From Halobacteriales archaeon YIM A00013 (GTDB lineage Archaea > Halobacteriota > Halobacteria > Halobacteriales > Haloarculaceae), in the NCBI GenBank assembly GCA_025041195.1, contig JAKCFM010000001.1, positions 1,550,001 to 1,614,000 of the forward strand: a stretch of DNA of 64,000 bases. The letters are read 5' to 3'. Both the position numbers and the translations under genes were made by a program. The notes under the pieces were generated by a model, which was given only the letters and a program-made list of their open reading frames with translations, ran no database searches and was not told the origin of the DNA. Within the stretch, counting starts at the first letter, position 1, and each line of letters starts with the position of its first letter. Shown here piece after piece: positions 45,062 to 54,865 of this stretch.

Positions 45062-45523
45062 CTACTGATAATCGACTTCGCCCTCACCTTCGCCGATCCA
45101 CGCACCACGATCGGGTTCACGCGATGCAAGGGGGTCGATATCCTTATACCACGGAACGCTCTTGAGCTGTTCTTTGTTGTAGGCGAACTCGTCTTTGGTG
45201 TCGGCCGTGAACTCGAAGTTCTGTGTCAGCAAGATCGCATCGACCGGACACACCTCCTCGCACAGCCGGCAGTAGATACACTGGCCGATGTGGAGATTGT
45301 ACTGTTCGCCGTTGCGTTGATCGTCAGTGACGATCTGGATCGTGTCGTTGGGACAGACGTTTTCACACTGGCGACACCAGATACAGCGCTCCTGGCTAAA
45401 CTTGTGGACGCCACGGAACCGGGGGCTAACCTCCGGTGGGACGTCCGGATACTCGACGGTAAACGTCGAGCCGTCCAGTGCGTGTTTCATCGTCGTCGCC
45501 ATCCCTTTGAGTATTCCAATCAT
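45062..45523 (-). CDS. nuoI: NADH-quinone oxidoreductase subunit I (two [4Fe-4S])
   Basis: A 153-residue iron-sulfur subunit of respiratory complex I. Two ferredoxin motifs, CIWCRQCENVCP and CIYCRLCEEVCP, bind clusters N6a and N6b that pass electrons to NuoB. It is the last gene of the nuoA-B-CD-H-I run; the following genes expected in haloarchaea (nuoJ, K, L, M, N) are absent here and catalase follows instead. It lies 49 bases after nuoH. The proteins act at the inner face of the membrane. Confidence 0.96.
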   Translation of the reverse strand: MIGILKGMATTMKHALDGSTFTVEYPDVPPEVSPRFRGVHKFSQERCIWCRQCENVCPNDTIQIVTDDQRNGEQYNLHIGQCIYCRLCEEVCPVDAILLTQNFEFTADTKDEFAYNKEQLKSVPWYKDIDPLASREPDRGAWIGEGEGEVDYQ

Positions 45524-45572
45524 TGTTTGATGTTGGTGAAAACGGTGGTTCGTTTGACCACCAGAACCGCCG

Positions 45573-46616
45573 TTAGACGATCACCCCGACGATGACGGCG
45601 GTCAACAGCAGATTGGCGAAGCTCAGTACGAGCATGCCCTTCCAGCCAATTTCGATGACCTGGTCGACGCGAACGCGCGGAATCGCAGACCGGCACCACT
45701 GGGTGAACAAGAAGAACGCCCAGATTTTGATGGTAAACCAGACGAAGCCTGGCAGCACCGGCCCTGCCGGACCGCCGAGGAACACCGTTGCCAGAATCGC
45801 ACCACCCAGGAAGATGTGAATGAACTCCCCGAGATACGCCAGCACGAAGTAGACGCTCGAATATTCGGTCTGGAATCCGGCAACGATCTCAGTTGGTGCT
45901 TCCGGAGTGTCGAACGGGTTACGTCCGACTTCTGCCATGTTCGCAGCCAGAAACAGAACGAACGCGAACGGGTTCACAAACGCGTACCACGACGGAATTG
46001 ACAGCGCACCGAGCTGCAACAACGGTTCCGCCTGCGCGGCGACGATCTCGCTAGTCTGGAGCGTGCCCGTGAACAACACGACGGACATCGCAGTAACGAC
46101 CAGCGGGATCTCATAGGCAACGTTCTGTGCAACCGCGCGCAGTCCGCCCAGCATCGAATACTTGTTGTTCGAGGCATAGCCGGCCATCACGAGCGCGACG
46201 CTCGCGATTGAGGCGACGGCAAACAAGAATGCGAGGCCAACGGTGGGATCAGCGAGTTGAATCCCGTTCCCCATTGGAATGACTGCAAATCCGAGCAACG
46301 CCGACGCGACGAGCACGAGCGGCGCAAGATCGAACGCTGGTCGGTCGACACCATCGGGGATCACCAGCTCTTTTGAGAGCATCCGCACCGCATCAGCAAC
46401 GATGATCAACAGCCCGAACGGGCCGATCCGATTGACAGCGATCCGGTCGGTGAACGCCGCCGTGATTTTCCGCTTTGCCCACGGCCCTGCAACGGCCGTG
46501 TTGAGCAGAATGAACGTGCCAACGAGCGCAGCGCCAACGAGCGATAGGACAAAATCTTCGAGCGGATTCACCGCACCGAGCCCGAGTGCGCCCGCAAGCG
46601 TCTCCGAAATCGTCAT
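45573..46616 (-). CDS. nuoH: NADH-quinone oxidoreductase subunit H
   Basis: A 347-residue membrane subunit that forms the quinone site and the joint between the peripheral and membrane arms. About eight hydrophobic helices are seen, with family segments NPLEDFVLS near the start, [10 protein letters not shown] in a cytoplasmic loop, and [21 protein letters not shown] in another, split to be read as two strings. Overlaps nuoCD by four bases. Confidence 0.95.
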   Translation of the reverse strand: MTISETLAGALGLGAVNPLEDFVLSLVGAALVGTFILLNTAVAGPWAKRKITAAFTDRIAVNRIGPFGLLIIVADAVRMLSKELVIPDGVDRPAFDLAPLVLVASALLGFAVIPMGNGIQLADPTVGLAFLFAVASIASVALVMAGYASNNKYSMLGGLRAVAQNVAYEIPLVVTAMSVVLFTGTLQTSEIVAAQAEPLLQLGALSIPSWYAFVNPFAFVLFLAANMAEVGRNPFDTPEAPTEIVAGFQTEYSSVYFVLAYLGEFIHIFLGGAILATVFLGGPAGPVLPGFVWFTIKIWAFFLFTQWCRSAIPRVRVDQVIEIGWKGMLVLSFANLLLTAVIVGVIV

Positions 46617-48289
46617 CGGTCCACCTCTCCGAGCACGATGTCAAGGCTCCCAAGCGCGGCGATGAGATCCGGGATGAACTCGCCTTCTGCCATCTCCGGA
46701 AGCGACTGGAGATTCGAAAAGCACGGACTCCGGATCTTGAACCGGCCGGGCTTGTCGGTGCCGTCGCTTCGGATGTAGATGCCGAGTTCTCCCTTTGCAC
46801 CCTCGACGGCGCGGTAGATCTCAGTGTCTGGATCGGGCTTAATCGTCCGTGGAACGTTCGACTGAATCGTCCGTTCGTCTTCGGGCCACTCCTCAAGGAG
46901 GTTGAGACACTGATCGATGATCTTGCCGCTCTCTTCGACTTCACGGAGTCGGACGAGCAGGCGCGAGAAGTTATCACAGCCGTCTTCAGTGACGACATCC
47001 CAGTCGAGCTCCTCGTAGTAGCCATACGGATCGTCGCGGCGGAGATCGTAATCGATCCCAGATCCACGGGCAACCGGGCCCGTACAGCCGTAATTTTTGG
47101 CCACTTCAGGCTCGATGACACCGGTGTCGACAGAGCGCATCTGCAACACTTCGTTACCGGTGACCAGGTTGTGATACTCTTCGAGCCGGGATGGCAGCTC
47201 ATCGAGGAAATCGCGCGTCTTCTCGAAGAACTGCTCACGTGGCTCGGGGAGGTCCCACGCCACGCCACCGAGTCGGAAGTAGTTGAACATAAGCCGCTGG
47301 CCGGTAAGATCTTCGAGAATGTCCTGAACGACCTCGCGGTCGCGAATGGAGTACATGAAGATCGCGGTGAAGTCGCCGTAGATGTCGAGTGCGAACGTTC
47401 CGAGCGCGAGCAAGTGCGAGGCGATCCGGCAGAGCTCGGCGCTCATCGTTCGGATCACCTGTGCGTACTCAGGGACCTCGATGTCCGCGAGATCCTCTGC
47501 CGTGCGCGCGTACGCCCACTCGTTGAGCATCCCTGCCGAGATGTAGTCCCAGCGGTCGGGATACGGCATGATCTGGTGGCGATAGGTGCCCTGCTGGCAC
47601 ATCTGCTCTTCACACCGGTGGAGATAGCCAATATCGGATTCGACGTCCGCCACCTGCTCGCCGTTGAGCGTCGTTTTTAGATGGAGCACGCCGTGAGTCG
47701 CCGGGTGGTGGGGACCGATGTTGAGAAACATCGTGTCCGAACCGCCCGGGTGGTCCTCCTGCAGTGGATTGGCGTGTTCGCGCAGCGGGACGACCTGTGG
47801 CTGTTCTTGATCGGCGTCCAGCCGAAGCGGATGCCCTTGCCACGTTTCTGGCAGCAAGATGCGGCGCAGATCTGGGTGGTCATCGTACTCGATCCCGACG
47901 AGATCGTAGGCTTCTCGCTCGTGCCAGTCGGCCGTTCGGAACACCGATTCTGCGCTCTGTGATGTTGGATCGTGAACGCTAGTCGGAACGACGACGCTGA
48001 CCTCCTGGGTCGGGTCGTCGAATTTTTTCAGGTGGTAGATGCTCTCATAGCGGTCCTCGTACTCTTGTGCGGTAACACACGAGAGATGATCGAAGCCCGC
48101 TTTGTTCTTGAGCACACTGAGGGCGTCGACGACACGGTCTGGCTGAACGACGAACGCCTCGGCGTTGAGATGGGTTTCTCGGTCGATGACCACATCTCCC
48201 AGGAGCGCTTCAAGCGTATCGTAATCGAGACCGTCGTCGGTCACACCAACGTCGGCCTGTGTCGCTGGCTCTGGTGCTTCAAGGCTCAT
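46613..48289 (-). CDS. nuoCD: NADH-quinone oxidoreductase fused subunits C and D
   Basis: A 558-residue fusion of NuoC (about 1-175, with [26 protein letters not shown] read in pieces) and NuoD (from about 185: [14 protein letters not shown], the signature of the 49-kDa subunit). The fusion is standard in haloarchaea. NuoD forms the quinone pocket with NuoB. Starts inside the nuoB stop (ATGA overlap), ends inside nuoH. All key histidines of the GPHHPATHG motif are present. Confidence 0.96.
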   Translation of the reverse strand: MSLEAPEPATQADVGVTDDGLDYDTLEALLGDVVIDRETHLNAEAFVVQPDRVVDALSVLKNKAGFDHLSCVTAQEYEDRYESIYHLKKFDDPTQEVSVVVPTSVHDPTSQSAESVFRTADWHEREAYDLVGIEYDDHPDLRRILLPETWQGHPLRLDADQEQPQVVPLREHANPLQEDHPGGSDTMFLNIGPHHPATHGVLHLKTTLNGEQVADVESDIGYLHRCEEQMCQQGTYRHQIMPYPDRWDYISAGMLNEWAYARTAEDLADIEVPEYAQVIRTMSAELCRIASHLLALGTFALDIYGDFTAIFMYSIRDREVVQDILEDLTGQRLMFNYFRLGGVAWDLPEPREQFFEKTRDFLDELPSRLEEYHNLVTGNEVLQMRSVDTGVIEPEVAKNYGCTGPVARGSGIDYDLRRDDPYGYYEELDWDVVTEDGCDNFSRLLVRLREVEESGKIIDQCLNLLEEWPEDERTIQSNVPRTIKPDPDTEIYRAVEGAKGELGIYIRSDGTDKPGRFKIRSPCFSNLQSLPEMAEGEFIPDLIAALGSLDIVLGEVDR

Positions 48290-48975
48290 TGTGACTCAGC
48301 CCAGTTGTATCGCATGACGAGGTCCTCCTCGTCGATCTGGTCAGCAAGATGCTGTACGAGTTCGTCCTGTTCGAGATCACCAAACTGTTCGAGTTCGTAC
48401 GGTTTGACGGTAACCGGCGACGACTCACCGTTGGCGATGCGCTCCTGGAGCTTTGCGATGCCGTAGACGAGCGCTTCCGGACGTGGGGGACAGCCCGGAA
48501 TGTGAATATCACACGGAATTACCTCTTCGGCACCTTTCAGAACGTTGTATCCCTCCTGGAACGGGCCACCCGAACAGGTGCACGAGCCCATGCTCACGAC
48601 GAACTTTGGCTCAGGCATCTGGTCGTACACTCGTTTCATCCGTGGAGCGAACTTCGAGACGATCGTTCCCGGGACGATGATCACGTCCGCCTGTCGGGGA
48701 GACGCACGTGGCACGCCGGCACCGAATCGGTCAAGATCGTGTTTGACCGCGTAGGTGTGCATCATCTCGATACTACAGCACGCAATGCCAAACTGTAGCA
48801 TGAACATCGAAGAGCCACGCACCCAGTTCATGAAGTTATCAAACTTCGTGAGAATGAACGGCGAGGAGCCAAACGCTTCCCGAAGCTTCGAGTTGAATCG
48901 GTCGTCAACTCCCTCACCCATGCGGGCCTCCTGTGTTGTCTGTGCGACTGTCGTGTCCTGATTGTGGCTACTCAT
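48286..48975 (-). CDS. nuoB: NADH-quinone oxidoreductase subunit B
   Basis: A 229-residue subunit carrying the terminal [4Fe-4S] cluster N2 next to the quinone. Cysteines lie in [12 protein letters not shown], in [10 protein letters not shown] and in [10 protein letters not shown], the family pattern of ligands. An N-terminal extension of about 60 residues ([17 protein letters not shown]) is longer than bacterial NuoB. Starts three bases after nuoA ends. Confidence 0.96.
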   Translation of the reverse strand: MSSHNQDTTVAQTTQEARMGEGVDDRFNSKLREAFGSSPFILTKFDNFMNWVRGSSMFMLQFGIACCSIEMMHTYAVKHDLDRFGAGVPRASPRQADVIIVPGTIVSKFAPRMKRVYDQMPEPKFVVSMGSCTCSGGPFQEGYNVLKGAEEVIPCDIHIPGCPPRPEALVYGIAKLQERIANGESSPVTVKPYELEQFGDLEQDELVQHLADQIDEEDLVMRYNWAESQ

Positions 48976-48978
48976 GGC

Positions 48979-49389
48979 TCATGACTCCCTCTTGGTGGTC
49001 AGTTCACGCCGTGGTGTCCGTACCCAGCGGACCGCGCCATTGCGCCACGCCCACGCGAGCCCAACGACGAGAACGCCGATGAACACCAGCATCGGCACGA
49101 GAACCGTTGCGAGTCCGGCCGTCGAGACGGCATCACGGTAGATCACCGTCCACGGAAAGATCAGAACCGTCTCGAGGTCGAAAATGACGAACAGTAACGC
49201 AACCATGTAGTACTGGATATTAAACCGGATGCGTGGCGTGCCCGTCGGCACCTCACCGCTCTCGTAGGTCGTGGTTTTTCCTTGTTCCGGCACGCGTGGG
49301 CGGAGCAGGCTCGAGATGGCCATCATACTGAGCGGTATCGCTACCGCGACCACCCCAAGCGCGCCGATCGCTATCCATGGATTACTCAT
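48979..49389 (-). CDS. nuoA: NADH-quinone oxidoreductase subunit A
   Basis: A 136-residue membrane subunit with three helices (about 6-28, 68-90 and 97-118) and the conserved QYYMVALLFVIFDLETVL segment between, containing the acidic residues of the NuoA loop. First gene of the nuo cluster. On the minus strand, two TATA-like elements are seen: attctaag about 26 nt before the ATG and cttatatgg further upstream. Confidence 0.95.
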   Translation of the reverse strand: MSNPWIAIGALGVVAVAIPLSMMAISSLLRPRVPEQGKTTTYESGEVPTGTPRIRFNIQYYMVALLFVIFDLETVLIFPWTVIYRDAVSTAGLATVLVPMLVFIGVLVVGLAWAWRNGAVRWVRTPRRELTTKRES

Positions 49390-49524
49390 CGTACTTGTAT
49401 CGTATCGCAGCTTAGAATGCCACCCATATAAGGATTCATTTCCCGTGATTCGCCGGTTCCACCCGCCATAGGAGGGAATTCCACACGATCGATGCCCATC
49501 AAATTCCTGTGGGATGTGCGAGGA

Positions 49525-50145
49525 TTATGATTGGCGCTCTGCGAACGCAGCAGGTCCCTGTTCGTGGAGCGTTGCAGAGACTTCGCCAACGTCGCGCTGG
49601 AGGTCGGTGTGATAGTCGATGAGCGCCTGCGCAAGTTCGTCGTGTTCACGCGCCAGGATCTGAACCGCAGAAAGCGCCGCATTGAACGATTTGCCGGCAT
49701 CCACCGCGGTGATCGGCGCCCCCGTCGGCATGCCGATGACGGAATCGACCGATTTCTCCTGGACTGGAACGCCGATCACGGGAATCGGGTAGGCGATCGA
49801 GGCCATCATGTTTGGAAGATCCGCCGATTTGCCACCAGCACCGGCGATGATCACGTCAAGGCCGCGGTCGCTCGCCGTGTTCCCGTACGAATACATCAGT
49901 TCGGGCGTGCGATGTGCGGAGACGACGTACGTTTCGTAGCTGAACCGTTCCTCGGGGGGGTCGGCTGGGTCGGTACACTCGACGAATCCGAGCTCGGTGA
50001 GTGCGTCGAACGCACCGAACATGGTGTCGAGATCGGAGTCCGATCCCATCACGATGCCGATCTCCGGTGTGGCTTCCGTCGGTCGGTCGGTCGCTCCAGC
50101 AGCTTCGAGCTCGTCGATTATCGTCTGGATTTCCGGTACGGTCAT
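49525..50145 (-). CDS. purE: 5-(carboxyamino)imidazole ribonucleotide mutase (PurE)
   Basis: A 206-residue PurE with the phosphate/active-site signature IGIVMGSDSDLDTM and the SAHRTPELMYSY segment, then GAGGKSADLPNMMAS. It moves the carboxyl from N5-CAIR to CAIR in purine synthesis. A longer N-terminal arm of about 28 residues precedes the core. Its start overlaps the purK stop (ATGA), so the two steps are co-translated. Confidence 0.96.
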   Translation of the reverse strand: MTVPEIQTIIDELEAAGATDRPTEATPEIGIVMGSDSDLDTMFGAFDALTELGFVECTDPADPPEERFSYETYVVSAHRTPELMYSYGNTASDRGLDVIIAGAGGKSADLPNMMASIAYPIPVIGVPVQEKSVDSVIGMPTGAPITAVDAGKSFNAALSAVQILAREHDELAQALIDYHTDLQRDVGEVSATLHEQGPAAFAERQS

Positions 50146-51308
50146 GGTTGGTCAGTACGGAACGTTACGGAGTCACGAACGGTACGAGTTTCGTCCAACA
50201 GCGCGTCCGGGTCCGAGCCGATCGTCGTTATGTGGCCCATTTTTCGGAGGGGTCGTGCGGTCCGTTTGCCATACCAGTGGAGACTCGTCCGGGGTGCATC
50301 GAGAATCGCTTCGACGCCAGCCAGCGCAGCCTCTGTTGGGCTGTCAACGTCTCCGAGCAGGTTGGCCGTCACCGTTGGTGACCGGCGCTCGGTCGACCCG
50401 AGCGGCCAGCCGAGTACCGCACGAATGTGCTGTTCGAACTGTGAAGTGACGGCACCCTCGATCGTCCAGTGGCCGGAGTTGTGTGGACGGGGGGCGATTT
50501 CGTTGACGAGAATCTCTCCATCAACTGCGAACAGTTCGATGCCGTAAACGCCACGGCCATCGAGCTCACCGAGAACGGACATCGCCACTTCGTTGGCACG
50601 GTCGTGGAGTGAGTCGTCCTCGTCGATACGCGGTGGGGAGACGGTTTCGCGAAGAATCTCTGCTTTGTGGATCGTTTCGGTCAGTGGAAAGACATCAATC
50701 CGATCGGCACCCTTGACGCCGATGACGGACAGCTCGCGATCGAACTCCAGAAACTCCTCAACCATTGCGTCGGTGCCGATCTCGGCGAGTCGATCAGCAG
50801 CCTCCTCGGGGCCTTCGACAGGGACGTTGCCACGGCCGTCGTAGCCGCCGCTTCGGGCTTTTACCATCATCGGCCAGCCGAGTTCGGTGCCGGCGTCGAT
50901 GAGTTCGTCAGTGTCATTCACTTCACGGAACGCCGGAACCGGGATGTTTGCCTCCGCAAGCGTCCGTTTCTGCACGAGTTTGTCCTGGATCATCGCCAGC
51001 GTCTCCGGAGACGGCTCGACGGGAACATCGTGGGTTTCGCTGACCGACGAGAGCAGCTCCGGATCGGCGAGTTCGATCTCAAACGTGAGCAGATCAGCCC
51101 GCGAAGCCAGCTCTTTGAGGCCGTCCGGATCGTCGAACTCACCCACGATCTGGTCGGTGACGACCGGCGAAGCCGGACAGTCGGGCGTTGGATCGAGCAC
51201 AATGACGTCGACGCCGAGCGGTCCAGCGGCCTCGCCAAGCATGCGACCGAGCTGTCCCCCACCAACGACGCCGAGCGTCGGGCCGGGCGACGATAACTGT
51301 ACGCTCAT
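50142..51308 (-). CDS. purK: 5-(carboxyamino)imidazole ribonucleotide synthase (PurK)
   Basis: A 388-residue ATP-grasp enzyme that carboxylates AIR with bicarbonate. N-terminal TLGVVGGGQLGRMLGEAAGPLG is the Rossmann-like start of PurK; the ATP-grasp segment VKARSGGYDGRGN and the EIAPRPHNSGHWTIEG ending are present. First gene of a purK-purE unit, with a TATA-like gttatgg (minus strand, about 51331-51337) 27 nt before ATG 51308. Confidence 0.96.
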   Translation of the reverse strand: MSVQLSSPGPTLGVVGGGQLGRMLGEAAGPLGVDVIVLDPTPDCPASPVVTDQIVGEFDDPDGLKELASRADLLTFEIELADPELLSSVSETHDVPVEPSPETLAMIQDKLVQKRTLAEANIPVPAFREVNDTDELIDAGTELGWPMMVKARSGGYDGRGNVPVEGPEEAADRLAEIGTDAMVEEFLEFDRELSVIGVKGADRIDVFPLTETIHKAEILRETVSPPRIDEDDSLHDRANEVAMSVLGELDGRGVYGIELFAVDGEILVNEIAPRPHNSGHWTIEGAVTSQFEQHIRAVLGWPLGSTERRSPTVTANLLGDVDSPTEAALAGVEAILDAPRTSLHWYGKRTARPLRKMGHITTIGSDPDALLDETRTVRDSVTFRTDQP

Positions 51309-51373
51309 ACGCGCGGTTTGGGTGGCGCACCATAACCGTTGTCGGATCTAACACGCCGTGGTGGGCGTTCACA

Positions 51374-53146
51374 TTATGAGTTTGACTCGTTCAGCGCCGC
51401 TGGATCGAAGAGGAACGCAACCTTTGTGTCGGTCGTTCTGAGCTGTTTGATCCGCACCTCATACGAGGGATACCGTTCTGTGAGTTCCTCGGGTGGAATC
51501 GTTTCGGTCACGGTGGTGTTGTTCTCCTGATAGTGGACGGTGTCTGCGCGTGCGATCACGACCGGAGGCGAGCCCGTGACATTCGAGAGGGCAGTCGGTG
51601 AGCGAGCACACGTCACGGTGAGATCGCTCCGCTCAAAGTACCAGGGCAACGGTAACGAATCGAACCAGCCTTTCTTGCCCAAACAGGAGGGTTGCTGATA
51701 ACTGTCGTTCCCATGGGAGAGGTCCGTTCCATACACCAGCACGTCAGTGCCAGGATTCTCCCGGCCAATTTGTTCGATGTCGTAGAGCGTCGGATGGAGA
51801 TCGTCGGCTGGCTGGGCGTACTGAACGAGGGGATTTCCGTCCTCCGTAGGGCGTTCGTACACCGTATCAACACCCACAACAGCCATTGGCACCAACAACA
51901 AGACGACGACGGCACTCGCGGTGCCAACACGGAGGAGTTTTGGCGTCGAAATCGCCTGCGAGACCGCCTGGTAGACGACCGATGCGCCCGCTGCGGCAGG
52001 AACCATCAATGGAAGCACCACGTGAACGCCAGCCCACGGCGCTTTGATATCCGTGAAAATCGGATAGCCCAGCAATGAAACAACACCCCAGGCGAACGTG
52101 ATCGTCAGCAGTGGTCGATCGCGTTCGTCGGTGTATCGATACACGACGAATCCGACGACAGAGAGTGCGAGAACAATCATTGAACTCGTCGAAATTGTCT
52201 CTAACAGATCGACGAGATACGACAGATAGGCGTGGTCAGACCGACTCCCGTTGCCCCAGTGGTTGTAAAACTGCATGAAAATGCCGGCCGTCGAATCTGA
52301 GAGGAAGCTAACCAGGAGCCCTGGATCAAGGAGGGAGTCGAGCCCAACGTAACCGCCGTTTTCTCCGGACACGTAGAAGCTTCCGTTTTTGCGCTCGCCG
52401 TAGAAGAAGATGATAATGGCGAAAAACTCCACAATCGAGAGCAGGGCAACGTAGCCGTGTCGACCAAGCCAGTTGAACGTCCGTTCGAACACCGATCGAC
52501 AATAGTCGAGCCGTCGGTCGCCACGCGCTCTGGTTTCGAGCAGTCGTTGGTCGAAAACCAGCGCGAGGGCACCCACCCAGCAGAGGAGGTAGATGAGTGC
52601 GTTTTCTTTGGTCGTACAGCCAAGCGCCACGAACGCGGTCCCGACGAGCATCCAGAACGAATCATCAGTGTCGTACGCCCAGACGAAACAGCCGAACGCG
52701 ACGAACATGAACGTCGCGACGAGTGGATCGCCGCGCATGAATCGCCCGTAGTAAACGAGGAGCGGGTCAAACGCAAGAAACGCCGCGAGAACGACCGTCG
52801 CAACCGAATTCAATCGCTTTCTGAACAACAGTGCAGCTGCTGGGAGCAGTCCCGAGACGATCGCAGGGACGAGTCGCATCGATCGGTCGGTCTGGCCAAG
52901 GAGATCGAACACAACCGGATTGACGATATGATAGAACGGACCGTGAATGACGGGACTGTAGCTATAGTTACCCGTCTGGATGAAATCCAGAATCCAGAAA
53001 CCGACACGCGCCTCATCCCAGTGAGCGACGCGATCACCGAGATAGAACAGCCGAACGACTAGCGCCAGCAGGGTAATGACACCGACGAGACCGAACGCCA
53101 ATCGCTGGGAGGTGGGGCTCTCGTCGGTGAACGTCGAGCGTTCCAT
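51374..53146 (-). CDS. Polytopic membrane protein, Agl23-like (TIGR03663)
   Basis: About 590 residues with around eleven hydrophobic helices, a short N-terminal cytosolic arm and a large outer C-terminal domain. The early phrase DRVAHWDEARVGFWIL with the acidic DE pair and the later GYVGLDSLLDPG and DIKAPWAGVHVVLPL match family TIGR03663, named flippase activity-associated protein Agl23 in haloarchaea, related to GT39-type mannosyltransferases using dolichol carriers. Start ATG 53146 is chosen because a TATA-like gaattctaac lies 27 nt before it; an ATG 19 codons upstream is unsupported. Function beyond a role in protein glycosylation is inferred. Confidence 0.85.
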   Translation of the reverse strand: MERSTFTDESPTSQRLAFGLVGVITLLALVVRLFYLGDRVAHWDEARVGFWILDFIQTGNYSYSPVIHGPFYHIVNPVVFDLLGQTDRSMRLVPAIVSGLLPAAALLFRKRLNSVATVVLAAFLAFDPLLVYYGRFMRGDPLVATFMFVAFGCFVWAYDTDDSFWMLVGTAFVALGCTTKENALIYLLCWVGALALVFDQRLLETRARGDRRLDYCRSVFERTFNWLGRHGYVALLSIVEFFAIIIFFYGERKNGSFYVSGENGGYVGLDSLLDPGLLVSFLSDSTAGIFMQFYNHWGNGSRSDHAYLSYLVDLLETISTSSMIVLALSVVGFVVYRYTDERDRPLLTITFAWGVVSLLGYPIFTDIKAPWAGVHVVLPLMVPAAAGASVVYQAVSQAISTPKLLRVGTASAVVVLLLVPMAVVGVDTVYERPTEDGNPLVQYAQPADDLHPTLYDIEQIGRENPGTDVLVYGTDLSHGNDSYQQPSCLGKKGWFDSLPLPWYFERSDLTVTCARSPTALSNVTGSPPVVIARADTVHYQENNTTVTETIPPEELTERYPSYEVRIKQLRTTDTKVAFLFDPAALNESNS

Positions 53147-53257
53147 TGGCGGGTTGTAGGCCTGTCGGGTTAGAATTCTTGTGATTCCAGATTGCTGACT
53201 CACCTCGGATTGGTGACGGAACGGTAGACATTTTTGGTGGCCACCCCTCCGTCGGGT

Positions 53258-53665
53258 ATGATTCGGCTCGGACTGGTGGTTTCACAGTTCAACAAGGAAG
53301 GTCGCGTCACACACGAGATGGAGTCGCGAGCACGCGATGCCGTCACAGAACACGACGCAGAGATCGTCGAGACCGTCCCCGTACCGGGGGCCTATGACAC
53401 GCCATTGGCCGCCGATCGGCTCGCTCGCCGGGACGAGATTGACGCCGTTGCGGTGCTCGGTGCGATCGTCACCGGTGACACCGGACACGACGAGGTGATT
53501 GCAGATGCGGCTGCACAGGGGCTCACAGACGTGTCGCTCAACCGTGATACGCCAGTGACGCTGGGGATTATTGGCCCAGCAATGAGCAGTGACGAGGCAG
53601 CGGCCCGCGTGAACCACGGTGCATCCGCGGTCGAAAGTGCTATCGACCTCGCGCAAACGTTGTGA
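53258..53665 (+). CDS. ribH: 6,7-dimethyl-8-ribityllumazine synthase
   Basis: A 135-residue enzyme that joins ribityl-aminouracil and a four-carbon phosphate to lumazine, the step before riboflavin. Family segments: VVSQFNKEGRVT, VPVPGAYDTPLAADRLA, GAIVTGDTGHDEV with the catalytic histidine, and the C-terminal NHGASAVESAI. ATG 53258 starts at the family N-terminus and has a TATA-like tttttgg 27 nt before it. Seven bases separate it from the aminotransferase gene, so the two probably share one transcript. Confidence 0.94.
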   Translation: MIRLGLVVSQFNKEGRVTHEMESRARDAVTEHDAEIVETVPVPGAYDTPLAADRLARRDEIDAVAVLGAIVTGDTGHDEVIADAAAQGLTDVSLNRDTPVTLGIIGPAMSSDEAAARVNHGASAVESAIDLAQTL

Positions 53666-53672
53666 GACAGGT

Positions 53673-54821
53673 ATGAGTATGGAATTCACGGACCGGATTG
53701 AGCGGGTCGAACCCAGCGCGACGATCGCTATTAGCAACCTCTCTGCTGAGCTGCAGGCCGATGGCATCGATGTCGTCAACCTCAGCGTTGGCGAGCCAGA
53801 TTTTCCGACGCCCGAGCCGATCGTCGAGGCCGGAAAGGCGGCGATCGATGCCGGACACACGGGCTATGCGCCATCGAACGGCATCCCAGAGCTTCGTGAA
53901 GCGATCGCCGAGTCGCTTGCCGAGCGAGATCTCACGTACGATGCCGATGAGATCATCGTGACGCCCGGTGGGAAGCAAGCGCTGTATGAGATCATTCAAT
54001 CACTGATCGGTGACGGCGACGAAGTGGTGTTGTTGGATCCGGCGTGGGTATCGTATGAGGCGATGGTGAAGATCGCTGGTGGGAGTCTCAGTCGTGTGGA
54101 TCTCACGCCGTATGATTTCCAGCTCGAACCCGCGCTCGATGATCTTGCTGAAACCGTTTCCGATGAGACGGAGCTGTTGGTCGTTAACTCACCATCGAAC
54201 CCGTCTGGTGCGGTGTTTTCCGACGAGGCGATGGCTGGCGTACGCGATCTTGCGGTCGAACACGACATCACCGTCATCTCCGATGAGATGTACGACCAGA
54301 TCACCTACGGCGTCGAGCAGACGAGTCTGGGCACGTTTGATGGAATGGCCGATCGGACGATCACGGTCAACGGCTTTTCGAAGGCGTATTCGATGACTGG
54401 CTGGCGGTTGGGCTATTTCGCTGCGCCAGATGGACTCATCGAGCAGGCCGGCAAGCTCCAGTCTCATTCGGTCACCTGTGCGACGAACTTCGTCCAGCAC
54501 GCCGGCGTCGCCGCACTCACCGAGTGTGACGACGATGTTTCCCAGATGCGTGATGCGTTCGAGCAGCGTCGTGATCTGCTCGTCGAGCTGTTCGAGGATC
54601 ACGGCAAGGACGTGCCAATCGGCGATGGTGCGTTCTATTGCATGCTTCCAGTCGATGATGACGACCAGGCCTGGTGTGAAACGGCAATAAAACAGGCGCA
54701 CGTCGCGACGGTTCCCGGCAGCGCGTTCGGAACGCCCGGCTACGCGCGACTCTCGTATGCGGCGAGCGAAGACCGCCTCCGTGAGGGAGTAGAGCGGTTG
54801 GCCGCAAACGACTGTCTGTGA
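53673..54821 (+). CDS. Class I aminotransferase, aspartate type
   Basis: A 382-residue PLP enzyme of fold type I, subgroup I. PLP lysine in NGFSKAYSMTGWRLGY at about Lys237; NLSVGEPDFPTP, YAPSNGIPELREAI and VNSPSNPSGAVF are the standard motifs; the substrate arginine is in GYARLSYA near the C-terminus. Most relatives are annotated aspartate aminotransferase, but several amino acids are possible. A longer frame exists upstream but ATG 53673 follows ribH at a proper spacing. Confidence 0.92.
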   Translation: MSMEFTDRIERVEPSATIAISNLSAELQADGIDVVNLSVGEPDFPTPEPIVEAGKAAIDAGHTGYAPSNGIPELREAIAESLAERDLTYDADEIIVTPGGKQALYEIIQSLIGDGDEVVLLDPAWVSYEAMVKIAGGSLSRVDLTPYDFQLEPALDDLAETVSDETELLVVNSPSNPSGAVFSDEAMAGVRDLAVEHDITVISDEMYDQITYGVEQTSLGTFDGMADRTITVNGFSKAYSMTGWRLGYFAAPDGLIEQAGKLQSHSVTCATNFVQHAGVAALTECDDDVSQMRDAFEQRRDLLVELFEDHGKDVPIGDGAFYCMLPVDDDDQAWCETAIKQAHVATVPGSAFGTPGYARLSYAASEDRLREGVERLAANDCL

Positions 54822-54865
54822 ACAAATCCATAGATTGATACGCAAGCCAATCATTTAATGTCAAA

